The notes under the pieces are model-generated. The model searched no databases and was not told the origin of the DNA. It saw only the letters and a list, made by a program, of their open reading frames with translations. From positions 1-16,627 of the forward strand of contig JAHQWX010000006.1 in the NCBI GenBank assembly GCA_029856375.1: DNA of 16,627 nucleotides. The letters are read 5' to 3'. Of the stretch, positions 7,670 to 14,600 are shown one piece after another; the first letter of the stretch is position 1; the number at the start of each line of letters is the position of its first letter. The translations under genes and the position numbers were made by a program. The stretch is from Promethearchaeia archaeon (GTDB taxonomy: Archaea; Asgardarchaeota; Lokiarchaeia; Sigyniarchaeales; SOKP01).

Positions 7670-7900
7670 ATGGGAATTAGAAAAGCATTTAAGAGATATT
7701 TTATTCGGAAAAGAATTGTTAAAGAAATTGTCAATGATATTTTAGAAAAAGTGGAATATAAACCAGAAAATATTCTAACAAAAGAGGACATTAAAGAAGT
7801 CATTTCTGAATTTAAAAATGAATCTGGGAATGAAGATAATACTAATCTAAACTATCAAAGTAAAAAGAAAATGCAAGAAAAAGCTAAATCTTTCGATTAA
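7670..7900 (+). CDS. small basic hypothetical protein
   Basis: I do not recognise this protein. From the ATG at 7670 it has 76 residues, with a strongly basic N-terminus (MGIRKAFKRYFIRKRIVKE), a predicted helix-rich middle containing NILTKEDIKEVISEF, and a hydrophilic Lys/Glu/Asn-rich tail. A GTG four codons upstream (7658) is also possible; I prefer the ATG because GTGGT, a weak Shine-Dalgarno match, then lies 7 bases before it. It has no membrane segment or cysteine. It is the first of a same-strand series with the CxxC protein and TFB; the charge pattern would suit a nucleic-acid-associated protein, but that is a guess. Confidence 0.55.
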   Translation: MGIRKAFKRYFIRKRIVKEIVNDILEKVEYKPENILTKEDIKEVISEFKNESGNEDNTNLNYQSKKKMQEKAKSFD

Positions 7901-7909
7901 AGATTTATT

Positions 7910-7933
7910 AATTAAAGAAAATAAGAACGAGCG
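7910..7933 (+). repeat. leader repeat, copy 1
   Basis: AATTAAAGAAAATAA, then G, then AACGAGCG. The same block without the G recurs at 10635-10657. This copy ends 8 bases before the ATG at 7942. The GC-containing AACGAGCG half makes chance similarity less likely than for the A/T half alone. It may be a shared promoter-proximal or leader element. Confidence 0.55.
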
Positions 7934-7941
7934 TAAGAATT

Positions 7942-8202
7942 ATGGAAAAATATTATTGCATAAAATGTGATAGATATCATCGCCGAGGCAAAATCTATAA
8001 AAACCATCTGGTTTATAGAAAAGGGACACAGAAAAGCGAATCTGTTCCCAGCGATGAAATTATTAAGGTTAATTACAAAAAGCTCCGACCTATAGCTAAG
8101 AATCAGCTTTTAATATTATTTAAAAAATTGAGAAGAAGCAATAGAAAAAGCGTATATCGAGAACAGATTAATAAATTAATAAGATATGAAAGGAATAGAT
8201 AA
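7942..8202 (+). CDS. 86-residue CxxC/His zinc-finger-like protein
   Basis: The N-terminus reads MEKYYCIKCDRYHRRG, with Cys6, Cys9, His13 and His22 spaced C-x2-C-x3-H-x8-H, a plausible small zinc site. The rest is very basic, with many Lys and Arg, and helical, including NQLLILFKKLRRSNRKSVY. I do not know a named family. The layout, a zinc knuckle followed by a basic helix, is typical of small nucleic-acid-binding proteins. It ends 21 bases before the TFB start and could be co-transcribed with it. No strong Shine-Dalgarno site precedes its ATG; the leader repeat at 7910-7933 does. Confidence 0.7.
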   Translation: MEKYYCIKCDRYHRRGKIYKNHLVYRKGTQKSESVPSDEIIKVNYKKLRPIAKNQLLILFKKLRRSNRKSVYREQINKLIRYERNR

Positions 8203-8223
8203 AATTTTAGGAGATCAAAAAGA

Positions 8224-9207
8224 ATGACTATTTCCAATTTAAAATTAAAAGAGATAAAAAAAAGAAAAAATACTCCGAAGGCTCATCTTACAGATCAATT
8301 TGATAATAGTTGTTGCGATTCTATAAAATTGGTTGAAGAAGGGGGATACATTGTCTGTTTAAACTGTGGTTGCGTGTATGTTCCCGTATACGATGAATCG
8401 CCTCGTCGCGTTTTTACGCCTGAGGAAATACGAAAAAAGAAAAAAACTGAACCTAAATATTCAGTTATTGGCCCTCGAACGGTTATGAGAGGGCAAAAAG
8501 ACGCAAAAGGTAAACTTCTAAGCCCAAAAATTAAAGCAAGATTTAAAAGATTAAGTAAAATCCATAGGTCTCTGTATACTTCATATGAACGTAACCTATG
8601 GATTGCTCTTCCCAACTTGTATAGAATTGAGAAAGCTTTGAGATTACCAAATCAAGTGGCTGAAGATGCGCTTAGAATCTATACCTATGCGGTGAGAGAA
8701 AAAATGACAATGGGTAGGAGCATAGATGTTCTTCTTAGTGCATCTATTTACGCTTCAGTCCGAGTCCATGGTGTCGCAAGAACAATTAATGAAATCGCAA
8801 AGGTTTCGCAAATATCTAAAAAAAAAATTAATAGAAGTTATAAGCTTATCTTTATGGAAGTTTTACCAGAATTAGATTTAAAGGTCCAACAAATCAGTCC
8901 AGAAAGATATGTTGATAAATTTTACGAAGAATTAGGCTTGTCTATGAAGGTCCGCAATTTTTCGATCGAATTAATCCAACAAGCAAAGGAAAATGGTTTT
9001 TTTATTGCAGGAAAGGATCCCAAGGGAATTTCAATAGCAGCAATTTACATGGTTGCGAAAAGATTAGGAGAACAAAGAACGCAAAAGGAATTGGCTAATT
9101 TAAGTAATATCACTGAAGTAACAATTCGAACAAGATGTAAAGAATTGAAAAGGTTTGCTAATCCAATATCAATTCTTAGGAAATTGAGAGATGTTAATAA
9201 ATATTAG
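8224..9207 (+). CDS. tfb: transcription initiation factor TFB (archaeal TFIIB) with altered zinc ribbon
   Basis: TFB recruits RNA polymerase to TBP-bound promoters and helps open DNA. This 327-residue protein has the full layout: a zinc ribbon (about 28-52), a B-reader/linker with RRVFTPEEIRKKKK (61-74) and GPRTVM (83-88), and two cyclin repeats (about 122-215 and 225-312). The repeats include ALRIYTYAVREKMTMGRSID, LLSASIYASVR and, in the second, GISIAAIYMVAKRLGEQRTQ. The oddity is the first zinc half-site: a canonical ribbon has CxxC twice, but here it reads NSCCDS (Cys30-Cys31 adjacent) while the second half CLNC (45-48) is intact, with an extra Cys50. The N-terminal 20 residues are Lys-rich. 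AGGAGA (8209-8214) lies 9 bases before the ATG. It is probably one of several TFB paralogues in this genome. Confidence 0.93.
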   Translation: MTISNLKLKEIKKRKNTPKAHLTDQFDNSCCDSIKLVEEGGYIVCLNCGCVYVPVYDESPRRVFTPEEIRKKKKTEPKYSVIGPRTVMRGQKDAKGKLLSPKIKARFKRLSKIHRSLYTSYERNLWIALPNLYRIEKALRLPNQVAEDALRIYTYAVREKMTMGRSIDVLLSASIYASVRVHGVARTINEIAKVSQISKKKINRSYKLIFMEVLPELDLKVQQISPERYVDKFYEELGLSMKVRNFSIELIQQAKENGFFIAGKDPKGISIAAIYMVAKRLGEQRTQKELANLSNITEVTIRTRCKELKRFANPISILRKLRDVNKY

Positions 9208-9240
9208 AGAAAATAGTTAAAAAAATGAGATATAAATACG

Positions 9241-9741
9241 ATTTACAATAAAATTTTATTAGTTATTGAAGATTTGGAAAACTTCTTAAAAGGCACAATA
9301 AATATCGTCCAAATATTAAAATATTTATCGAATAATGTAGTATTATTACATAATTTTAAAACTAGTCGTTCTTCAAAAAAGAGACCTCATCTAAATAATA
9401 AGGTCAAAACAGACGCTAAGTTTGATTTAAAAATGAGTTACAAGAAGATTCATAAGATTGCTATAAAAAAGCTTAATAAGTTAGACGAAATTATGAAAAT
9501 TTTTGAAGAAAATAATTTTAATGTGGAGACAAGATTAATCATGGGAGGGGGTATAGATAAATATGTGAAGGAGGTAGTAGAGAAGGAAGAGTTCGATATT
9601 ATTATATTATATAGTAAGTTAATTCATGCTGAATTAAAACAGCTAGTGGAGGAACCAAGAATGCAAAAATATTATAATCTCGCTAATTGCGGGATTCTAC
9701 TAATTCACAAAATATTAGAAAAATGGGAGTTTATTAATTAA
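9241..9741 (+). CDS. degenerate universal stress protein-like protein with a non-canonical start
   Basis: The frame from TTG at 9274 lacks the first strand of a Usp fold, but the same frame is open upstream to a stop at 9226 and encodes IYNKILLVIEDLENF, matching the MYKKILVAIDGSE start of Usp proteins. In-frame ATT (9241) occupies the position of the expected initiator Met; no ATG, GTG or TTG exists in frame before 9274. Later parts also fit Usp: NVVLLHNFKTS, a central NNFNVETRLIMGGGID and EEFDIIILYSK. The ATP-binding G-x2-G-x9-G-S/T motif is replaced by a stretch without those glycines, so nucleotide binding is doubtful. From ATT the protein has 166 residues. Either it uses a rare ATT start, initiates at TTG 9274 without strand beta-1, or is an early pseudogene. 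Confidence 0.55.
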   Translation: MYNKILLVIEDLENFLKGTINIVQILKYLSNNVVLLHNFKTSRSSKKRPHLNNKVKTDAKFDLKMSYKKIHKIAIKKLNKLDEIMKIFEENNFNVETRLIMGGGIDKYVKEVVEKEEFDIIILYSKLIHAELKQLVEEPRMQKYYNLANCGILLIHKILEKWEFIN

Positions 9742-9802
9742 AATAAAAATATCAATCAGATAAAAAAATCCAGAAAAAACATTGGAAATATATTAAATAA
9801 AT

Positions 9803-9809
9803 GAGGTGA
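9803..9809 (+). promoter_or_regulatory. Shine-Dalgarno site that fixes the TFS-like start
   Basis: GAGGTGA is complementary to the 16S rRNA tail and lies 5 bases before ATG 9815. An in-frame GTG at 9806 lies inside this site and is therefore an unlikely start. Confidence 0.75.
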
Positions 9810-9814
9810 ACGAA

Positions 9815-9991
9815 ATGGTTGAGTTTTGTGATGAATGTGGTGGAATGATGTTCACATCAAGAGATAATAACAAAAAAACGCTTAAATGTAATTCGTGTAA
9901 TGCAACTAAACCGTTAGATGACGATATAATTAAAAAATATCAGTATATAATTAAAACTGATCCTCTTAAAAAGCAAACAATTAAAGAATAA
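9815..9991 (+). CDS. Rpb9/TFS-type N-terminal zinc ribbon protein (single domain)
   Basis: The 58-residue protein begins MVEFCDECGGMMF and has CNSC at 25-28, giving zinc ligands Cys5, Cys8, Cys25 and Cys28. This is the N-terminal ribbon found in RNA polymerase subunit Rpb9/RPA12 and archaeal TFS. Full TFS is about 105-115 residues, with a second, catalytic ribbon carrying an acidic hairpin that stimulates RNA cleavage; that half is absent and no open continuation encodes it. The protein could bind RNA polymerase without cleavage activity, perhaps as an inhibitor or anchor. It lies downstream of TFB on the same strand, so two basal-transcription proteins share the locus. The tail KKYQYIIKTDPLKKQTIKE is basic. 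Confidence 0.82.
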   Translation: MVEFCDECGGMMFTSRDNNKKTLKCNSCNATKPLDDDIIKKYQYIIKTDPLKKQTIKE

Positions 9992-10132
9992 TTTTGAATA
10001 GTGCTCTGACTTACTAAAAAGTGGAAAAGGAAGTTCAAGCATTGTTAAAAGAAAAATATAAAAAAAATTCGATTTTTAATGAATATTTTTTACAGTAATC
10101 AAAATAGAGAGAAAGAGATGATTTTTAAATAA

Positions 10133-10636
10133 ATGAGGTTTGTTTCGTGGAAAAAAGTAAAATCGTGGCATTGTATTGCGTGTGGCGAGTGTTGTAAGAA
10201 ATTCAATGTACCTTTAAAGCCTAGTGAATATGTTAAGATCTCCAGGCTATTCAATGGAAAAGTTTTTAATTTTAATGTAAAACCTGGTAGAGTGTATATT
10301 AGAAGGAAAAATAATAAAAAATGTATTTTTCAATATAAGAAGTTCGCTAGATGGCTGTGTCGGATACAAAATATAAAACCTATTGCGTGTAAAATCTTTC
10401 CATTTCTTATTTCGAAATCTAAAAATAAGGAAGCTTTGTATAAATACAAAGGTGTTTCTTACAATGTATACTTAGATACTACTTGTATCTCAATTGAATT
10501 GGGAGAACCCTCAATAAATTTTATTTATAAGACAATCCCAAAAGCATTAGAATTAAGTTTAGATCCTTACTCACCGTTAAATTTACTCACATCAAATCTA
10601 TTAAGAGAATTAAATGTATCAGAAGATTACTTCTAA
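10133..10636 (+). CDS. YkgJ-type CxxCxxCC cysteine-cluster protein
   Basis: The 167-residue protein has CIACGECC (14-21) giving Cys14, 17, 20 and 21, then Cys64, Cys76 (WLCRIQNIKP) and Cys86 (ACKIFPF), the arrangement of the YkgJ/UPF0153 family: CxxCxxCC followed by C-x(n)-C-...-RPxxCxxFPF. The family is thought to bind zinc or an iron-sulfur cluster; its biochemical role is generally unsettled. The usual RP before the last Cys is KP here. Residues 100-160 contain another Cys (118) and a family-typical hydrophobic tail. No Shine-Dalgarno site precedes the ATG at 10133. The peroxiredoxin gene begins 31 bases downstream, so the two may be co-transcribed as a redox pair. Confidence 0.85.
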   Translation: MRFVSWKKVKSWHCIACGECCKKFNVPLKPSEYVKISRLFNGKVFNFNVKPGRVYIRRKNNKKCIFQYKKFARWLCRIQNIKPIACKIFPFLISKSKNKEALYKYKGVSYNVYLDTTCISIELGEPSINFIYKTIPKALELSLDPYSPLNLLTSNLLRELNVSEDYF

Positions 10637-10657
10637 TTAAAGAAAATAAAACGAGCG
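10635..10657 (+). repeat. leader repeat, copy 2
   Basis: AATTAAAGAAAATAA directly followed by AACGAGCG; identical to 7910-7933 except for one missing G. It begins inside the stop codon of the YkgJ-like gene and runs into the Shine-Dalgarno site of the peroxiredoxin gene. Confidence 0.55.
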
Positions 10658-10664
10658 AGGTGAT
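10657..10664 (+). promoter_or_regulatory. strong Shine-Dalgarno site deciding a TTG start
   Basis: GAGGTGAT is a full 8-base complement of the archaeal 16S rRNA tail and sits 3 bases before TTG 10668, the only in-frame start that retains the N-terminus of the peroxiredoxin fold. Confidence 0.75.
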
Positions 10665-10667
10665 TTA

Positions 10668-11330
10668 TTGAGCGATTTAGAAAATAAAATATTTTATCCT
10701 TTAATCGGAGATAAATTTCCAGAAATTAAAGTCCAAACAACCCATGGAGAATTTAAATTGCCAGATCATTATAAAAAGAAATGGTTTGTGTTATTCAGTT
10801 ATCCCGCTGATTTTACACCTGTTTCTGCTACAGAATTTGTTGCATTCACTAAACGATACGAGGAATTTCAAAATTTAAACTGCGAATTAATTGGGCTCTC
10901 TTTAGATCAAGTCTATTCTCATATCAAATGGATTGAGTGGATAAAACAGAAATTTGAGGTTGAAATCCCATTTCCAATCATTGCCGATTTAGGAAAATTA
11001 GCTAATATACTTGGTACGATTCATCCGCAAAAGGGCGAAAATTCTGTTAGATCCGTTTTTGTTGTAGGCCCTAAGGGAATAATAAAATTAATTATGTTTT
11101 ATCCGCAGGAGGTGGGACGATTTTTGGACGAGATTTTAAGAGTTGTAGAAGCATGTCAAGTAGCTGATCAGGAAAATGTATTCTTGCCAGTAAATTGGCC
11201 TAAACACGAATTTTTAGGTCGGCAAGTTTTAATACCTCCAGCAAAAGACCAAGAAACTGCAAAACAACAACCTAAAGAATATGGAAGTTATGATTGGTGG
11301 TTTTGCTATAAATCTTTGGAATATGGGTAA
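10668..11330 (+). CDS. Prx6-type peroxiredoxin homologue lacking the peroxidatic cysteine
   Basis: The 220-residue protein aligns along its length with archaeal 1-Cys/Prx6 peroxiredoxins: IGDKFPEI (13-20), the active-site strand [16 protein letters not shown] (42-57), [17 protein letters not shown] (76-92), FPIIADLGK (102-110), conserved Arg128 in [15 protein letters not shown] (144-151), and the C-terminal PVNWP (174-178) and YDWWFCYKS (208-216). In the universal PxxxTxxC motif the peroxidatic Cys is Ser53 (codon TCT), and the usual His of FSHPADFTP is Tyr45. Cys72, Cys163 and Cys213 remain; Cys213 sits in the WWFC motif seen in active relatives. It therefore probably lacks ordinary peroxidase activity while keeping the fold, and could be a chaperone, regulator or decoy. 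Translation starts at TTG. There is no frameshift, and the reading frame looks under selection. Confidence 0.88.
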   Translation: MSDLENKIFYPLIGDKFPEIKVQTTHGEFKLPDHYKKKWFVLFSYPADFTPVSATEFVAFTKRYEEFQNLNCELIGLSLDQVYSHIKWIEWIKQKFEVEIPFPIIADLGKLANILGTIHPQKGENSVRSVFVVGPKGIIKLIMFYPQEVGRFLDEILRVVEACQVADQENVFLPVNWPKHEFLGRQVLIPPAKDQETAKQQPKEYGSYDWWFCYKSLEYG

Positions 11331-11414
11331 TGGTATTAAAATCTATTATTGAAATACAAAAAAGAATAAGGTGATAAATTAGAAAGCGGTTAAAAACAAG
11401 TTAAAATATTCACT

Positions 11415-11897
11415 TCATTCAAGTTTTAATTCAGAATTTTGAGTTGATTCATAAGAAGCAAGCTCTCTTTCTGAATGTTTTCGCTCGAAAATTTCATAAT
11501 ATTCTGAAATTTTCGGGTGTAATTCTTTTAGCTGCTTGTTTGTTAATATACTAGTAAAGAAATTCAAGGCAGAATCGTAAACTTCTTTAATATAGGTATT
11601 TGTTTGGCTCAAATTATAAGCTATTTCTAAAATAGAATCGTAATCAATCTCAATATCGATGATTTTTTTCCTGAAAATATTCTCTAATCTTTTTTTTGTT
11701 ATCAAATTAATCCAAAGTACTTCAAAAACAAAATAATTTACAAACTGTATAGCTTCGGTAAGCAATGCAACTCCTATAGCTAAAGTTAATTCACCAGTTA
11801 TAATGAACGCAGTTAAAAATCCAAGTATTACTGTAATTATCCTATAAATAACGCTTTTAAGTAAGCTTTCTTTCCACTCTATCTCCGATTTCCTCAT
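11415..11897 (-). CDS. DUF2061-type small membrane protein with a helical cytoplasmic tail
   Basis: The 160-residue protein has two hydrophobic helices near residues 17-34 and 38-60. The sequence KSVIYRIITVILGFLTAFI followed by TGELTLAIGVALLTEAIQ matches the DUF2061 pattern: a K-S-x3-R start, a TGE turn between helices, and a second helix ending in aromatic residues (NYFVFEVLW). The family's function is unknown. After residue 68 comes a charged helical region of about 90 residues not normally part of the domain, ending in a Glu/Ser-rich tail. It stands alone on the minus strand, convergent with the peroxiredoxin gene and divergent from the FAD oxidoreductase gene. No Shine-Dalgarno site precedes its ATG. 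Confidence 0.75.
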   Translation of the reverse strand: MRKSEIEWKESLLKSVIYRIITVILGFLTAFIITGELTLAIGVALLTEAIQFVNYFVFEVLWINLITKKRLENIFRKKIIDIEIDYDSILEIAYNLSQTNTYIKEVYDSALNFFTSILTNKQLKELHPKISEYYEIFERKHSERELASYESTQNSELKLE

Positions 11898-12046
11898 TTT
11901 TTCATAAATTGTAGTAATTCAAGATTAAGTAAAATTAGCAATAGCAATATTATTATTAATATTTATAAAATATATCTATTGTCTATTTTTATCTTGTTTG
12001 AACTAATTTGTTGATTAAATTAATTCGAAATCTTAAATTTTTAATG

Positions 12047-12087
12047 CATAAATACTAATTATTACTAAAAGAATAAGGATCAGTGAT
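12047..12087 (+). promoter_or_regulatory. candidate promoter and ribosome-binding site of the FAD oxidoreductase gene
   Basis: TATA-like CATAAATA (12047-12054) would place transcription start near 12075-12080. GTGAT (12083-12087), a 5-base match to the 16S rRNA tail, then lies 5 bases before ATG 12093. Assigned by spacing only. Confidence 0.35.
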
Positions 12088-12092
12088 AATCA

Positions 12093-13628
12093 ATGTCTAA
12101 AGTAAAAACAGCTTATAAGGAAATAGAGCACATTGTTGGTTCCGAATTTATCTCGGATAAAGATTTTATGAAAGCGGCGTACGCGAGAAATGTTGACCCC
12201 GCATTTCCAGATAGGTGGGCAGATATGATTGTAAGACCCGAAACCACCGAAGAAGTTTCGGAAATCGTGAAAATCGCTAATAAACATAATATTAAAATGG
12301 TACCCCGGGGCGGCGGCGCTGATTTGGTTGGGGGTTCAACAACTGAAGGCGGGATACTAATCGATCTTACAAGGATGAATAATATAATTGAAATAAATGA
12401 AAAAGATTTTTACTGCGAAGTGGAATCTGGCATCACTTGGGGCGCTTTGAATACAGAACTACTTAAAAGAAACTTAACAATTGGTATTGTGGGTCCTGGA
12501 AGTGGATTTTCTGCAACTATTGGGGGAGGTCTTTCGAATAGTACAGCAGGTTTCGGCTCAACTAAATATGGTTTAATAACTGACAACTGCTTGGGCGTTG
12601 AGGTCGTATTACCCAATCCTGAAGGTTCTATTATACGGACAGGTTCCGCGGCTAACAAATATGCAAAGCCATTTTGTAGGTATGGAGTCGCTCCTGATTT
12701 TACAGGGCTCTTTTTAGGCGATGTTGGGACGATGGGCATTAAAACGAAAGCATTTTTGAAACTATATCCCAATCCACCTTATAAAATTCGGAGAAACTAC
12801 ATGCTTCTGAAAAACGACTACAATAAATTATTTGAATTGATGCACAGATGCCAGAGCGAAATTCGAGACGGTCTTCAGGATTTGTATGTTGCCCCCCTGA
12901 CGATTGTACGTCTTTTATCTACTCAAGCGAAGAAGAGACCGCCAAAGAAAGCAAGACTAAAAGGACCCGTTCTTTTGTTCATATTAGAAGCGTTTGACGA
13001 ACGTATTTTAAAAATCTACGAAGAAAATCTAGCTAAAATACTGAAAGACGATGCAAGACCGTTCGAATGGACAGAAATTGATTTAGATGAGTCCCTTGCG
13101 AAGGATTGGAGGTTTAACCTTAAATTTTCGTATACCTATTTCAATAAGTTCGTATCCCTTGCTCCACCAAAAATCTCGTGTACGACTTGCCACAAAATTC
13201 CAATATCATTAATGGACGAGAAAAAGGAATTGAGCACGAATTTTGACGCAGCGAATGTAGGAGAATTTCCAGATCAAAGTTTTTCCATATTTGCAAGTTC
13301 TATTCACTTACTATCAAATGGGCATTGCGTTTTTGCGGGTGGGTTTAGCGTTGATAATCGCGAGGATCAACGCGAAAAAGCAATGAAAATGTGGCACAAA
13401 AAAGTTCGCGCCCAAGCGCGATATGGCGGGGTACATTACTGGTTAGGAGAAATAATCTCGCAATCCATTGCTGAGTCGGGAGCTTACACCCCCGAATTTA
13501 TACAATTCTTTAAAGATATGAAAAAAACTGTGGATCCAAATTTCTTATTGAGTCCAAATAAATTTCACATGTACAGCTACGAGGACGATTTTTCAAAACA
13601 CCTAGCTGAAGACGAGCCTTATTATTAA
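12093..13628 (+). CDS. GlcD/D-lactate dehydrogenase-type FAD-binding oxidoreductase
   Basis: The 511-residue flavoenzyme of the VAO/PCMH superfamily has an FAD_binding_4 domain (about 40-225) with VRPETTEEVSEIVKIANKH (47-65), PRGGGADLVGGS (71-82), GGILIDLTRMNNI (86-98), GFSATIGGGLSNSTAGFGS (138-156) and LGDVGTMGIKTKAFLKLYP (208-226). A FAD-oxidase C-terminal domain runs from about 232 to 495 and ends VDPNFLLSPNKF. Members oxidise 2-hydroxyacids such as lactate or glycolate, or act in ether-lipid synthesis; the substrate is not evident here. The usual GEHGIG motif is replaced by GGVHYWLGE near 451-459. A CTTC motif (Cys363, Cys366) in ISCTTCHKIP is unusual for the family and could be a disulfide or metal site. 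The gene is convergent with the hydrolase gene, 1 base apart. No electron-transfer partner is visible in the window. Confidence 0.88.
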   Translation: MSKVKTAYKEIEHIVGSEFISDKDFMKAAYARNVDPAFPDRWADMIVRPETTEEVSEIVKIANKHNIKMVPRGGGADLVGGSTTEGGILIDLTRMNNIIEINEKDFYCEVESGITWGALNTELLKRNLTIGIVGPGSGFSATIGGGLSNSTAGFGSTKYGLITDNCLGVEVVLPNPEGSIIRTGSAANKYAKPFCRYGVAPDFTGLFLGDVGTMGIKTKAFLKLYPNPPYKIRRNYMLLKNDYNKLFELMHRCQSEIRDGLQDLYVAPLTIVRLLSTQAKKRPPKKARLKGPVLLFILEAFDERILKIYEENLAKILKDDARPFEWTEIDLDESLAKDWRFNLKFSYTYFNKFVSLAPPKISCTTCHKIPISLMDEKKELSTNFDAANVGEFPDQSFSIFASSIHLLSNGHCVFAGGFSVDNREDQREKAMKMWHKKVRAQARYGGVHYWLGEIISQSIAESGAYTPEFIQFFKDMKKTVDPNFLLSPNKFHMYSYEDDFSKHLAEDEPYY

Positions 13629-13629
13629 A

Positions 13630-14547
13630 CTAATGGGAATTGATCCAATTCACTAGTTTTTTCCATCCATCCTGCTCTGTCATCGCTGGATCCGAATATA
13701 GACTGTGATAAGCACCCTGTAATTCTACGAATGTTTTATCTTCAATTGGGACATTTTGAAAAAATTCTTTAACTCCTTCCGGGGATATTAATTTGTCGTC
13801 AGTACCTTGCATAATTAAAGTGGGATGTGAAATATTTTGCGCGTTATTAAACGCTCTTTTCAACCACTTGGCCATATTTAATAGAAATCGAATTGATTGT
13901 TTTCTGATTCGATATTTGTCATTTTCTTGATATTCCAAACGAATGGGATTTCTACTCGTTATTGCTGCTCTTTTAGAAACGTTTATTATTGGTTTTCCCT
14001 TAGCAAAAAGATACACAAATACTAAGAGAGGCAACTTAGCGATATCCGAAGCTTTCAATTTAAAATTTCTACTTACGCCTGGTGACATCAGTATTATTCC
14101 CTTTATGTCTTCTGGATATATAACCGAATAATTAACGGTGATCATTCCCCCCATGCTTAATCCCATCATAAAAATTGGAATGTTCTTGTTTTCTTCGCGA
14201 ATTACTGTAATAAACTCGTGTATTTGCTCCATAACTTCTTCGAAGTCCTCAAAATCCCCTTTCCTTCCTGTTGAAAGCCCGTGATGTTTCACATCCAATG
14301 CGTAGACAGATATACCTTCCTCAATTAATTGATCCGCCACTTGAACATAATACTCTGAATGTGCCCCCATTCCGTGAATTGCAACCACAATTCTTTTCTG
14401 GTTTGAACTCTCCCAAACTCGATAATATAGATCATCACCAGACTTACACTTAAAATAACCACCAACTCCATTAATAGCTACAGGATTTGTTCTCATTTTT
14501 TCCATTAATTCGTGTAACTCGAATTTCTCAAGGCTGTTTTTGCTCAT
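13630..14547 (-). CDS. alpha/beta hydrolase (serine aminopeptidase S33 / monoacylglycerol lipase-like)
   Basis: From ATG 14547 the protein has 305 residues and a complete alpha/beta-hydrolase catalytic set: oxyanion loop HGMGAHS (58-64), nucleophile elbow GLSMGG with Ser131, acid Asp251 in GTDDKL, and His281 in GAYHSLYSD. YALDVKHHGLSTG (82-94) matches the DxRGHGxS signature of monoacylglycerol lipase/lysophospholipase relatives. A lid-like segment lies near 160-235. It is soluble, with no signal peptide. A TTG three codons upstream (14556) could also be the start, but no Shine-Dalgarno site supports it. Substrate class (lipid ester or other ester) is inferred from the family. Confidence 0.87.
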   Translation of the reverse strand: MSKNSLEKFELHELMEKMRTNPVAINGVGGYFKCKSGDDLYYRVWESSNQKRIVVAIHGMGAHSEYYVQVADQLIEEGISVYALDVKHHGLSTGRKGDFEDFEEVMEQIHEFITVIREENKNIPIFMMGLSMGGMITVNYSVIYPEDIKGIILMSPGVSRNFKLKASDIAKLPLLVFVYLFAKGKPIINVSKRAAITSRNPIRLEYQENDKYRIRKQSIRFLLNMAKWLKRAFNNAQNISHPTLIMQGTDDKLISPEGVKEFFQNVPIEDKTFVELQGAYHSLYSDPAMTEQDGWKKLVNWINSH

Positions 14548-14600
14548 TATTAACAACTTTTTTTATGGATTATTTATTAATTTAAAGAAATTATAACAAA

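Noticed and set aside
10018-10098. Short frame encoding VEKEVQALLKEKYKKNS and a few more residues between the TFS-like and YkgJ-like genes
   Set aside because: About 26 codons with only a GTG near the start, no ribosome site and low-complexity Lys-rich content; it cannot be told from chance.
10815-10850. Selenocysteine in the peroxiredoxin active site
   Set aside because: Some archaeal peroxiredoxin-like proteins are selenoproteins, but the codon here is TCT (Ser), not TGA.
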